Assembly (NCBI GenBank): GCA_963808965.1
Contig: CAWEHU010000002.1
Coordinates: forward strand, 1 to 52,585
Reading direction: 5' to 3'
DNA length: 52,585 bases
Source: CAWEHU01 sp963808965
GTDB taxonomy: Bacteria > Pseudomonadota > Alphaproteobacteria > Acetobacterales > Acetobacteraceae
Shown here one piece after another: positions 43,509 to 52,212 of this stretch. The notes under the pieces were generated by a model. It was not told the DNA's origin, did no database searches, and saw only the letters and a list, made by a program, of their open reading frames with translations. The translations under genes were made by a program, and so were the position numbers. The stretch's first letter is position 1, and every line of letters begins with the position of its first letter.

Positions 43509-44838
43509 ATGCTACCGCCCCTCAAAGAGGTGCCCAGCCACGATCGGTTGCCGGCGCGGGTTGACGTCGCCGTTATCGGCGGCGGCATTGTGGGCGTGGC
43601 GGCCGCCTATTTCCTGGCGCAGAAAGGCCGCTCCGTGGCGCTGCTGGAAAAAGGGCTGATCTCCGCCGAGCAGTCCAGCCGCAACTGGGGCTGGTGCCGC
43701 CAGCAGAACCGCGACCTGCGGGAACTGCCGCTGATGGCCGACAGCATGAATCTGTGGGACAGCCTACCGGCCGCCATCGGCGCCGATCTCGGTTTCCGCC
43801 GCAGCGGACTGATCTATGTCACGAAGAGCGCCGAGGAGCTTGCCACCTGGGAGACATGGGTCGCCTCGGCGCGCGACTTTCAGGTGCATAGCCGCATCCT
43901 GACCGCCGCGGAAGCCAAGGCGATGACCCCGGGCAATGAGCAGGACTGGATTGGCGGCGTGCATTCCCCTCGCGACGGCCGGGCGGAACCCGCCTTCGCC
44001 GCCCCGGCCCTGGCGACGGCATCGCGCCGGCTGGGCGTGAGCATCCACCAGAACTGCGCCGTACGCGGTATGGACATCAGCGCAGGTCGTGCAGCCGGCG
44101 TGGTGACCGAACGCGGACGCATCGCCGCCGATGCGGTGCTCTGCGCCGGCGGCGCCTGGTCCTCCATGTTCTGCCGGCGACACGGCGTCGACCTGCCGCA
44201 GGCTGGCATTCGCTCCACAATCTTCATCACCGAGCCCGCCGCCGAGGTGACGCCTGGCGGGCTGGTGACGCCAGATTTCGCGATCAGCCGTCGCCTGGAC
44301 GGTGGCTATGTCGTCGCCGCAGAGAATCGCGGACGACTGGAGATCACGCCTCAGGGTCTTCGTTACGCGCGGCAGTTCTGGCCTACGTTTCGCACCCGGC
44401 GCAAAAGCCTGCGGCTCGGCATCGGCCGGAGCTTGCTCGAAGGGCCGGAGGCGTTGCACGGCAAATGGTCGCTCGACAAGAAAACGCCCTTCGAGCGCCA
44501 TCGCATTTTCGCGCCACCGCCGGACGCCGGGATCGTGGAGCCGGCGCTGAAGCGCGTGACGGCCGATTATCCGGCGCTTTCCGGGATGCGCATGAGCAGG
44601 ATTGGGCGGCTGGATCGACTGCCTGCCGGACTCCATCCCAGTGATCTCGCCCGTGGAAAGCCTGCCCGGCTTCTTCCTGGCAACTGGCTTCAGCGGCCAT
44701 GGCTTCGGCATCGGCCCAGGTGCCGGCCGCTTGGCGGCTGATTTGGTGACGGGCGACACGCCTGTCGTGGACCCGCGCCCCTATCGCTACAGCAGGCTGA
44801 TCGATGGCACCGATCTCGGCACGCCGGGTCTGATGTAG
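43509..44838 (+). pseudogene. FAD-dependent amine/amino-acid oxidoreductase (DadA-like), one frameshift
   Basis: Start set at ATG 43509 (MLPPLKEVPSHDRLPARVDV); the frame is open upstream to 43344. FAD motif VAVIGGGIVGVAAAYFLAQK, then SSRNWGWCRQQNRDLRELPL typical of the DAO/DadA group, DAVLCAGGAWSSMFC and QAGIRSTIFITEPAAEV. Near 44600 the frame shifts and the end reads WIDCLPDSIPVISPVESLPG, FFLATGFSGHGFGIGPGAGR, LAADLVTG, the conserved C-terminal FAD-binding motif. About 443 residues in total. Likely oxidises a D-amino acid or N-methyl amine with electrons to the respiratory chain. Confidence 0.87.
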
Positions 44839-44840
44839 CC

Positions 44841-45701
44841 GTGGCGACCACGAACGCGTCGCGGCCTATCCTGCTGCTGCCGCTAACCGCGGCGGACCTG
44901 CCCGCCGCCCACGCCCTGACCCGCAGCTTCGGCTGGCCCCACCGGCTTGAAGATTGGGCGTTCATGCACCGGCTCGGCGAGGGCATTGCCGCCAAGCAGG
45001 ATCATCAGCTGGTAGGCGCCGGGCTGCTCTGGCGGTACGGCAGGACGCAGGCTTCCCTCGGCCTGATCGGCGTCTCTGCAACCCTACAGGGCCAGGGCAT
45101 CGGCCGGGCGGTCATGCAACGATTGCTAGAGCTTGCCGGGGAGCGAGGCGTGACGCTGTACGCGACGGAGGCGGGCGAGGGGCTCTACTGCCGGCTGGGC
45201 TTCGCCACGATCGGCACCGTCCGCCAGCTCCAGGGCGCGGCTGTCCACCCCATGCTGGAGCCGCTCTCGGCAGGCGAGCGGTTGCGCCCGCTCGGCCGTA
45301 GCGACCCCGTCGCGTTGGCCACACTGGACCGGCATGCCAGCGGTCCTGACCGCGCGGCGCTGATCGAGGCCCTGCTCGCGGCCGGCACGGCCGTGGTACT
45401 GGACCGCAATGGCGCCCCCGCCGGCTTCGCGGTGATTTGTCGCTTCGGCCTGGGCCAGGTGATCGGGCCCGTTGTGGCCCCGGACGAGGCCGGCGCCCGT
45501 GCGCTGATTGGCCATTTCCTCGCCGCCAATTCCGGCCAGTTCGTCCGGCTAGACGTGCCGGAAGAAAGCGGCCTGGTGTCCTGGCTGACCGGGCTGGGCC
45601 TGGCCGATGCCGGACCGGCGTTGCAGATGGTACGCGCCCCGGTGCCTCGTGCACTCGGCCCCGCGCGCCGCTTCGCCCTGGCCAGCCAAGCCTTCGGGTA
45701 G
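44841..45701 (+). CDS. GNAT-family N-acetyltransferase
   Basis: GTG 44841, 2 bp after the oxidoreductase stop, so co-transcribed. 286 residues with two halves: an N-terminal GNAT domain (LLLPLTAADLPAAHALTRSF, SLGLIGVSATLQGQGIGRAV with the Q-x-x-G-x-G acetyl-CoA loop, LYATEAGEGLYCRLGFATIG) and a C-terminal GNAT-like half (AVICRFGLGQVIGPVVAPDE). Double-GNAT layout; substrate unknown. The only intact gene in the last 8 kb. Its position suggests a role with the amine/amino-acid oxidoreductase. Confidence 0.9.
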   Translation: MATTNASRPILLLPLTAADLPAAHALTRSFGWPHRLEDWAFMHRLGEGIAAKQDHQLVGAGLLWRYGRTQASLGLIGVSATLQGQGIGRAVMQRLLELAGERGVTLYATEAGEGLYCRLGFATIGTVRQLQGAAVHPMLEPLSAGERLRPLGRSDPVALATLDRHASGPDRAALIEALLAAGTAVVLDRNGAPAGFAVICRFGLGQVIGPVVAPDEAGARALIGHFLAANSGQFVRLDVPEESGLVSWLTGLGLADAGPALQMVRAPVPRALGPARRFALASQAFG

Positions 45702-45707
45702 CCAGCG

Positions 45708-45915
45708 GTGGCCTTCCTCTATAAAGCCGAGCCGGTGCGCGGGGCCGCGTGGGCCCGCCTGTTCGCCGAGTGCCGGCCCGACCTGCCGTTCCGCATCTGG
45801 CCGGAGGTGGGCGATCCCGCGGAGATCCGCTTCCTCGCCGCCTGGGAACTGCCGGAGGATCTCGCGCGCTTTCCGCGGCTTGAAGATCCTGTTCTCCGTC
45901 GGCGCCGGCGTGAAC
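45708..45915 (+). pseudogene. ghrA: Glyoxylate/hydroxypyruvate reductase A, N-terminal fragment
   Basis: GTG 45708, 6 bp after the GNAT stop. MAFLYKAEPVRGAAWARLFA, CRPDLPFRIWPEVGDPAEIR and AAWELPEDLARFPRL match the start of GhrA-type reductases. After one extra T (cggctTgaag) the sequence goes on as KILFSVGAGV in another frame, and then the homology ends and unrelated STAND sequence begins. The NADPH-binding and catalytic domain is missing. A different dehydrogenase of the same superfamily runs off the window at 52213. Confidence 0.72.
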
Positions 45916-45916
45916 T

Positions 45917-47505
45917 ATGGCGACGAGATTTTCGGCCACCCGGCCAGTTGGCGCAGTGCTGGTGCTGTTCATCGACCAGCTCGAGGAGCTGTTCACGCTC
46001 GTGCCCTCCTGGCGCCGCCACGCTTTTGGGGAGCTGCTGGCCCGGGCGGCCGAACATCGGCGCCTGCTCGTGCTCACCACGCTGCGGGCCGACTTCCTGC
46101 CCGAGTATGCGGCAGAGCCAGCTCTATCGGCGCTACTGCAAACCGACGCGTTCGTCTTGGGCCCACCAGGGCCGGCCGCGCTCGTCGACATGATCCGCAG
46201 GCCCGCCGAGCTGGCCGGGCTCGTCCTCGAGGAGGGCCTGGTCGACGGCATACTGCGGGACGCCGCCGGCGAACCCGGTGAGGCACTCCCGCTAGTGGCG
46301 TTCTGCCTCGAGGAGCTGTATCGGCGAAAAACCCCCGGGCGCCACATCACCTTACAAGCGTACCATCGATATGGGCGGGTTGCGGGGCGCAATCGGGCGG
46401 CGGGCCGGCGAGCTCCTAGCGGAGGTCAGGGGTGCCGAGTGGGCGGACCTCGACACCGCCCTGTCGGAGCTCTTCCGCGCCCTCGTCCAGGTCGACGCGG
46501 TCGGCAAGACGGCCCGCGGGCGGGCGCCTCGGGCGGCGCTCATGACTGCGCCTGCCCCGGTCCCGCAACTCGTCGAGGCGCTGGTCCATGACGGCCTCCT
46601 GCTTGTAGAAGTCCGTCGACGGCCGCGGCCTCGTCATGCTGGCCCACCACGCGCTGCTCCAGGAGTGGCCAGCGCTTCGCGAGTGGCTGGAGCGTCATCG
46701 CGCCCAGATTCAGCGCGTTGCAAAGGTCGCTATTGGGCCTCGCGGCAACCGAGCGCGAGGATCGGCAACACGCGGCCCGAATACTGGGAGCAATCGGGCC
46801 GGCGGCGGCGGCGGCGGTACCGGCGCTGGCCACCAGCCTCGAGGACATGGATAGCGCTGTTCGCCAGACCTCGGCGGAGGCCCTGAGGGCGATCGGGCCG
46901 GCGGCGGCCACGGCGGTGCCGATGTTGGCCACCACCCTCGGGGATGCCGATGCCGCTGTTCGCCAAAGCTCCGCGGAGGCCCTCGGGGCGATCGGGCCGG
47001 CGGCAGCCGAGACTGTGCCTGCGCTGGCCCGCGCCCTCGGGGACCCTGATGCCGATGTCCGCCGGGCCTGCGCGGAGGCCCTCGGGGCGATCGGGCCGGC
47101 GGCAGCTGAGACCATGCCGGCGCTGGCGGCGCCCTCGACGATGTCGCCGAGAATGTCCGCCGCGCCGCTGCCCGGGCGCTCGGGATGCTTGGGGCGCTCG
47201 GGTCGGCCGCGGTCCAGGTCATTCCGGCGCTGGCTACGGCCCTGGGCGACGCCGATGCGCCTGTCCGTCGCGCCGCCGCCCAGGCGCTTGGGGTACTCGG
47301 GCCGGCGGCGGTCGAGGCGGTGCCAGCGCTGGCCGGTGCCCTCTCGGACGCCAACGAGCGTGTCCGTCGCGCCGCCGCCGAGGCTCTCGATAAGCTCAAT
47401 CCCGTTGACCTGACAATCGCAAGAGGAGCGAGGAATAAGCGGCGACGGATGGGGAACGGGCCAAAGCAAGCAGCGCAGCATTATCGGACCTATTGGGGTC
47501 AGTGA
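45917..47505 (+). pseudogene. nSTAND1-type ATPase with C-terminal HEAT repeats, 5' truncated and frameshifted
   Basis: The first readable part, VLVLFIDQLEELFTLVPSWR (Walker B), RLLVLTTLRADFLPEYAAEP, FVLGPPGPAALVDMIRRPAE and EALPLVAFCLEELYRRKTPG, is the novel-STAND NTPase 1 pattern. The P-loop before it has been lost at the ghrA junction. After a frameshift near 46371, MGGLRGAIGRRAGELLAEVR and LSELFRALVQVDAVGKTARG continue the STAND arm, then LAHHALLQEWPALREWLERH in a third frame and six HEAT-like repeats. STAND ATPases are signal-transducing switches, several acting in anti-phage defence. Whatever effector domain it carried is missing. Confidence 0.78.
46766..47404 (+). repeat. Tandem HEAT-like repeats, period about 99 bp
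   Basis: About six and a half units of 33 residues each, e.g. SAEALRAIGPAAATAVPMLA, SAEALGAIGPAAAETVPALA, CAEALGAIGPAAAETMPALA, AAAQALGVLGPAAVEAVPAL; one unit is 36 residues. DNA units are highly similar, so recent tandem duplication is likely. One frameshift lies in the fourth unit (near 47130). Confidence 0.85.
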
Positions 47506-48078
47506 GGTCCCTGCTCATGCCGCGACCACTGCTTGCTACAAACTTGCTGAACACACGAAACGAGCCCCTCGCGAGTCACACCCCACGGAGAATGTTGGAT
47601 CCCGGTATCCACCGCTGCTCCAGTCGACATCCCGCAAACAATTCTCCGCTCGATTACGCGCCGCGCTGAAGCCCAGGTTTGGCCTTGGGCTCACCTTGAT
47701 ACTTCGAACGCGGAACGAGCGGCCAAATCTCTCTTGCCGGCCGGTTTCTCTCCGGAGCTTGAGACTGCCTGAAATACCCCCAAGCTTTTCTGTATTCCCC
47801 ATCAATGACTTATATTACACGCGGCCACTGGGCTGAATTGGAATCCCGTTCGCCCCCTTTTTGCGAACTCAGTCCCAAGCCTCCTCTCAGGCAACGGCAG
47901 TGAGCTGTCCAGCCCGTTCGCGTTATGTGTTTGGCCTCCGCCCGGGTGTCCGGCAGAGAAACCGGTTGTCAGCCGCGTGGTTAGCCGATCGTCTCCCGCT
48001 GAAGGTCCTGCCTTTTTCTGATTTGCTCCGAGGTGGATTCGGACCATCCTGATCGTTCATCAGGACGGCAGGTCACCC
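47506..48078. other. Intergenic, no recognisable gene
   Basis: 573 bp of lower-GC sequence. A segment on the minus strand near 48035 (GGTCCGAATCCACCTCGGAGC) resembles the 3' half of a tRNA T-arm and acceptor, but no matching 5' half is found, so no tRNA is claimed. Confidence 0.4.
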
Positions 48079-48429
48079 ATGTCGTTGCGGAAGTTGAGAT
48101 CACGGCAAGCCAGCCCGCAACGCGGCGCACGGGCGATAGTGCTAGCAAGTCTCATTTCCGCGCTGCCGGCAATCCCGCTTGTCGCGCAGGCTCCCTCCAG
48201 CCTGCCACCGGAGCCGCCCATGCCAATGCCGCCCGCGACCACCCTGAGGTCGTATCGCTCACAGCCGTTGCCGCAACCCGAGCCACGGATGCCGTTGCCG
48301 CGGCCGCGACTTTGCCATCGGCTCGATCGTATGTTGGCCCTGGCGTCGGCCCTGAACCGCCAGCGGCCATGCCGCCTGGGACGACTTTGCCATCCATTGG
48401 AGAGCTTCTTCGTTCAGACCCCTCGCTGA
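48079..48429 (+). CDS. Possible small exported Pro-rich protein, frame uncertain
   Basis: ATG 48079 opens a basic N-terminus and a hydrophobic stretch (RAIVLASLISALPAIPLVAQ) that looks like a signal peptide, then Pro-rich SSLPPEPPMPMPPATT. Beyond this the alternative frame (TLPSARSYVGPGVGPEPPAA, IGELLRSDPSLNSPIPGKDD) looks more protein-like, so a frameshift around 48245 is likely. No family recognised. Confidence 0.35.
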   Translation: MSLRKLRSRQASPQRGARAIVLASLISALPAIPLVAQAPSSLPPEPPMPMPPATTLRSYRSQPLPQPEPRMPLPRPRLCHRLDRMLALASALNRQRPCRLGRLCHPLESFFVQTPR

Positions 48430-48669
48430 ACTCACCAATTCCTGGAAAGGACGACTGAAGCAGAGCCGGGAGAGCGCGCATTCCTTAGCGGCTGGAATTC
48501 CGGGTGTTGCGTCCGCCACAAGACCGGCGTCGCCACTGCCCATCGCCCGCCCCCTCGGGGGGACCCACCCGTAAGCGGGAGTGAGACGGCTCATACGACC
48601 CGGTTTGTATCGTGACCTAGGCCTCGAGGTTTGGCACCCTCCGGCTCCTAGTGCCCCGGTGACCTCCGT

Positions 48670-48829
48670 TCCTGATTTCGCAACCCTGCGCCGCCTGGTT
48701 CGCGGCGACCGTCTGCTCCAAATCCTCCAGCCCCAGTTGCAGCTGGTCGGTGGTCAGCTGTTCGGAGCGCACCTCGGCCTCGACGGCGTTGAGGAAGCGG
48801 ATGAACTCCTGATGGCGATGGCGCTGCAT
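48670..48829 (-). pseudogene. IS630 scrap joined to IS66 scrap
   Basis: From 48829 the minus strand reads MQRHRHQEFIRFLNAVEAEV, as in the catalytic region of IS630-type transposases, and then SEQLTTDQLQLGLEDLEQTV, as in the N-terminal part of IS66 TnpC transposases. Each piece is only 20-30 codons long and they share one frame. Two dead elements have been fused. Confidence 0.55.
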
Positions 48830-48986
48830 GCAGTCCGATCACGCGTCCATCCGGGACGTTCTGCTGCGGCTGTGCGAAGCCGCGGCGGCGCATGGTGGGA
48901 TAGTCTGCCCGCATCCGGAGACGATCGAGCTCGCCTGGGTGCTGCGCGACCGCGTCAAAGTCGCCGATCCGAAGGTTGGGAGCTGA
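48828..48986 (+). CDS. Possible 52-residue phage-like small protein
   Basis: ATG 48828 reads MQSDHASIRDVLLRLCEAAA, AHGGIVCPHPETIELAWVLR, DRVKVADPKVGS before a stop. Composition is protein-like and it lies among phage and IS scraps. No ribosome site stands out and no family is recognised. Confidence 0.3.
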   Translation: MQSDHASIRDVLLRLCEAAAAHGGIVCPHPETIELAWVLRDRVKVADPKVGS

Positions 48987-49281
48987 CAGGCCGACTCGAT
49001 TCACACGCTGGTGCGCGGCCGACCGGTGCTGCGCCGATTGCGCGTTGCTGGACGAGGCTGTCGGCACGGGCCGGTTCGTCCGGCGACATGTGGAGCGGCC
49101 GGCTCGCCAATTATTCCGTTTATAAAAGGCGCGAGCCCACTGATTACCTTAAATCTCGTGGGCGGAGCGCGCATCCAGTCGCTCGCGCCACGGTCCCAGC
49201 GCCCGGATCTGGCCGGTGCAGGACCTCTGACAGGGCGCCTGACCGCAAAATCCCAGAGCCGAATTCCAAGAAAGGAACGTG

Positions 49282-49929
49282 ATGTCAGCAGTTGCGCGGC
49301 GTGGTGTCGTCGTACCGCGTTCCCCTGTGTCCTCCCCGTCGCCGAATCCCAGGCGCTCGCCCCGAAGACGCGCTACCCACCGAATGACACCGATCGCCTG
49401 CGTCTCGAAGATCTGTTGGCCTGTGGCGTCACGCTCGCACGCGCGGCGGCGCGCTCGGGATCAGCGACGACACCGCTCGTTATCACTACCGGGCCGTGGT
49501 CGAAGCGGCGGGTATAAGCGCGCGGGCACGGCCGGCGCATGAGCCCTCAGACCGCGACCGCGCGATCATTCGCATCATGGCGGCGGGGGGTATCCGGCAG
49601 GCCGACATCGCCGCGGTGTTCGGCTTCTCCGAGAAGACACTGCGCGCACACTACCGTCGTGAGCTCGACTTTGGCGCAACCTTCGCCAATGCCCGGGTGG
49701 CGCAATCGCTGTTCCGCGCGGCCACGTCATGGCTCGACGAGGGGTCAGACGCCAAGCCGACCTCTGCGGCGGTTGCGGCGGCGATCTTTTGGACCAAGGC
49801 CCGCATGGGCTGGCGGGAGACAATCGGGCCGAGCCCGGCCGCAAGGCGGACCCGCCTGTTGACCTGCGCATCGTGCCGGCCGACCAGCTCGAGAACTTCC
49901 TTGCCGAGCTTGCTGCCGAGAAGGGCTGA
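49282..49929 (+). pseudogene. Phage small-terminase-like HTH protein, frameshifted
   Basis: ATG 49282 follows AAAGGAACG. After about 20 codons the frame changes. NDTDRLRLEDLLACGVTLAR is a first helix-turn-helix, and a further shift near 49460 leads to DRDRAIIRIMAAGGIRQADI, AAVFGFSEKTLRAHYRRELD, AAVAAAIFWTKARMGWRETI, a phage-type second HTH as in small terminase or packaging proteins. VDLRIVPADQLENFLAELAA ends it in one more frame at 49927. Small terminases pick phage DNA for packaging. Part of a decayed prophage. Confidence 0.6.
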
Positions 49930-50261
49930 TCGAGGCTGTGCGCCCGGCCACCGATGCTCGCACCGGCCCCCAGGCGAGGTCCCTACGAGATTAGTCAGGA
50001 TTTCTGCCACCCGGATCCGCCATTCGATGTTCGATTAGTTGGTTTAGACGGATTAGGTGGAAGCGGGCACCGCGGGCAGACTTTTGCGCCTCCCATTTGG
50101 CGCCTTCACCGCGCCAAACTCTTTCACGTACGCGGCGGGATAGAAGCGACGTCTTCTGGCGTCCACGCCTTGTTCCGGGCCGGAGTGTATGCTAGATCGT
50201 ATGCCTTCCTCTGGCGTTCTTAAAAAGAGCTGGGAAAACTCAACCGCTTACTCGGTAGCAT
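49930..50261. other. Intergenic between phage remnant and tRNA
   Basis: 332 bp without a recognisable gene, GC lower than average in 50020-50060. No integrase remnant or direct repeat of the tRNA end was found by eye. Confidence 0.45.
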
Positions 50262-50347
50262 TGGCGGAGAGGGTGGGATTCGACCACGGGTACCAAAAGC
50301 GCACAACGATTTTCGAGACGCCCCGATCACCGCTCCGGCACCTCTCC
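50262..50347 (-). tRNA. tRNA-Ser(CGA), probably degenerate or mis-sequenced
   Basis: The minus strand starts GGAGAGG (acceptor), pairs with CCTCTCC at the other end, and is followed by G and an encoded CCA. The anticodon loop CTCGAAA gives CGA, a Ser anticodon, and a long variable arm (TTGTGCGCTTTTGGTACC) fits class II tRNA-Ser. But the anticodon stem appears to lack one base (GCGT against ATCGT) and the T-arm reads GTGGTCGAATCCCAC instead of GTGGGTTCGAATCCCAC. So it is a tRNA with two or three deletions, a pseudo-tRNA unless these are errors. Confidence 0.72.
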
Positions 50348-50454
50348 GCTGGGCGGGCGGTTATAGGGTCCGGAACCAGACTTTTCAACCAAGGAGGCCC
50401 GACTCCTAAAGGAGTATGCGATCTGTCCGGTCCATTCGGCGGCCGTTGGGGGGC

Positions 50455-51214
50455 TTACAGGGCCAGGAACGCGCCAAGCACGCCGAGGAAACCCTCCGGA
50501 TTGTCGGCGTGCACCCCGTGACCCGCGTCCTTCACGGCCACGAACCGCGCGGCCGGGAACAGCGCGCGGATCGCCGGGCGGTACTGGACCTGGATGTAGT
50601 CCGAACGGACGCCCGAGACGAACAAGGCGGGACCGGGATAGGTCGCGCCGGCCGGCGCCTCCACCCTTCGATGATCGGCAGGGAAGCCGTGATTTCCTCT
50701 AGAACCAAACGCCAGGCGGGCGCCTCGCCGAAGCGGAGGTTCTGTAACAGGAAAGCCCGGATGCTCGCCTCCGGTATCACCTTGGCGAGCGCGGCATCGG
50801 CCTTCGCGCGCGTCAGGCCGGGCACAGGCGGGATCGCCTGCATGGCCTCAGCGTAGGCCCGGAAAGCTGGCGGGTAGCACCGGGGCGATGTCCGAAACGA
50901 TCAGCCGCGAGATCGCGTCGGCCTGGCCGAGCGCCGCGCGCATCGCGACCTTTCCCCCCATCGAATGCCCCATCAGCGCGCACGGGAGCGCGGACTGGGC
51001 CGCGAGCGTCTCCAGCACATCCCCCGCCATTGCCCCGTACGACACGTCCGAATGATGTGGACTGGACCCGTGATTGCGCAGATCGAGCGCCAGCACGCGA
51101 AAGCGCGCCGCCAGCCGCCGCTGTATCGCGCCGAAATTCTGCGCCGCGCCGAACAAGCCGTGCAGACGATCCTCGCGGCTCACCCCTCCCGGCCTCCACT
51201 ACGTGCAAGATCAT
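50455..51214 (-). pseudogene. Alpha/beta hydrolase (YbfF-like esterase), frameshifted
   Basis: ATG 51214 overlaps the DMT transporter stop (ATGA). MILHVVEAGRGEP, then in another frame HGLFGAAQNFGAIQRRLAAR, FRVLALDLRNHGSSPHHSDV, nucleophile in LPCALMGHSMGGKVAMRAAL and SDIAPV. A new shift near 50868 leads to IPEASIRAFLLQNLRFGEAP, another near 50670 to ALFVSGVRSDYIQVQY, with the catalytic His in VKDAGHGVHADNPEGFLGVL. About 250 residues when repaired. Family members hydrolyse small acyl esters or CoA thioesters. Confidence 0.82.
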
Positions 51215-52115
51215 GCGGCTCGTACCCGGCGGGTGGGCCAGGCCGCCACCCCTACGCCGCCGAGGATCAGCGCCGAGCCGGTCAGCAAATCCGGGGTGAG
51301 CGGCTCGTCGAGCATCAGATTGGAGAGGATCAGGCCAACAGCCGGGGTCGCCAGGAAGCCGACGGAGCTGACCACCGTCGGAAGTGTCGCGGTCGCCTGC
51401 ATGACGCACCACGTTCCGACCGGACCGGCGAACGGCCCTGAAGCTCCGACCAAGCCCATGCGAGCGGATGTGGCCCGTCGCCGCCGTGCGGGGCCTCGAA
51501 AAGCACCAATGGCAGCATCGCGAGCGAAGCGATGGCGAAGCACCAAGGCATGAGCTCGAGCATCGAGAGGCGCGGCGGCGCGCGCCGGATCACGATGATC
51601 GCGATCGACCAGGATAGCGCCGCCCCGAGCAGGAAGGCGTGACCCACCAATATGTCGCGGCGGCTCCAGTCGATCGCCCAGGGTCCCATCAGCACGACCA
51701 CCCCGCCCAGCCCAAGCGCGGTCGCGATCCAACGCCGGGATGATATGGGCTCATGCAAAACCAAGAGCGAAAGCGGGACGACGAAGATCGTCGTGGTGTT
51801 GGCGAGAACAGCGGTCCTCCCGGCCGGTACCCAGGCAACGGCGGCATGGGCAAGAGCGAAAAATCCGGCGAGCTGGAACAGGCCGACGGCGAAGGTGGCC
51901 GGCAGGTCGGGACGACGCGGCGTCCGCAATCGTCCGGTCAAGCAGACGAAGAGGAGCGCCACGATCCCCGACAGGACAGCCCTCCCCTCGGCAAACCAAA
52001 GCGGCGATGCGCCTAGTTAAATCGCCTGTTTGGTGATTGGCCAAGCGCTGCTGAGCAGCAGGACCGACCCGCCCAACTGCACCAGTCCGGCCGGAGGGGA
52101 TCGAGGCCAACTCAT
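51211..52115 (-). pseudogene. EamA/DMT-family transporter, stop codon and frameshift
   Basis: Starts at ATG 52115 (MSWPRSPPAGLVQLGGSVLL, LSSAWPITKQAI), then meets an in-frame TAA at about 52017, and resumes as LGASPLWFAEGRAVLSGIVA, LLFVCLTGRL. EamA motifs follow: FFALAHAAVAWVPAGRTAVL, TIFVVPLSLLVLHEPISSRR, LGLGGVVVLMGPW. After a shift near 51455, TATLPTVVSSVGFLATPAVG, LILSNLMLDEPLTP and SALILGGVGVAAWP end the second repeat. Ten helices when repaired. Drug/metabolite exporter; substrate unknown. Overlaps the hydrolase, so one operon. Confidence 0.8.
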
Positions 52116-52212
52116 GATCGCGCGCCCCGTGCAATCGAACCGGGCCAGGTGCAGAGGGGCTCGTCACGGCCACGGCGGACCACCGCATGATTGCTCGCCC
52201 CCTCGGACGCGC

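Noticed and set aside
46766..47404. CRISPR array
   Set aside because: The 99-bp periodic units are coding HEAT repeats without spacers.
48020..48060. tRNA-like 3' half (GGTCCGAATCCACCTCGGAGC, minus strand)
   Set aside because: No complementary 5' acceptor or anticodon arm found nearby; probably chance or a tiny att relic.
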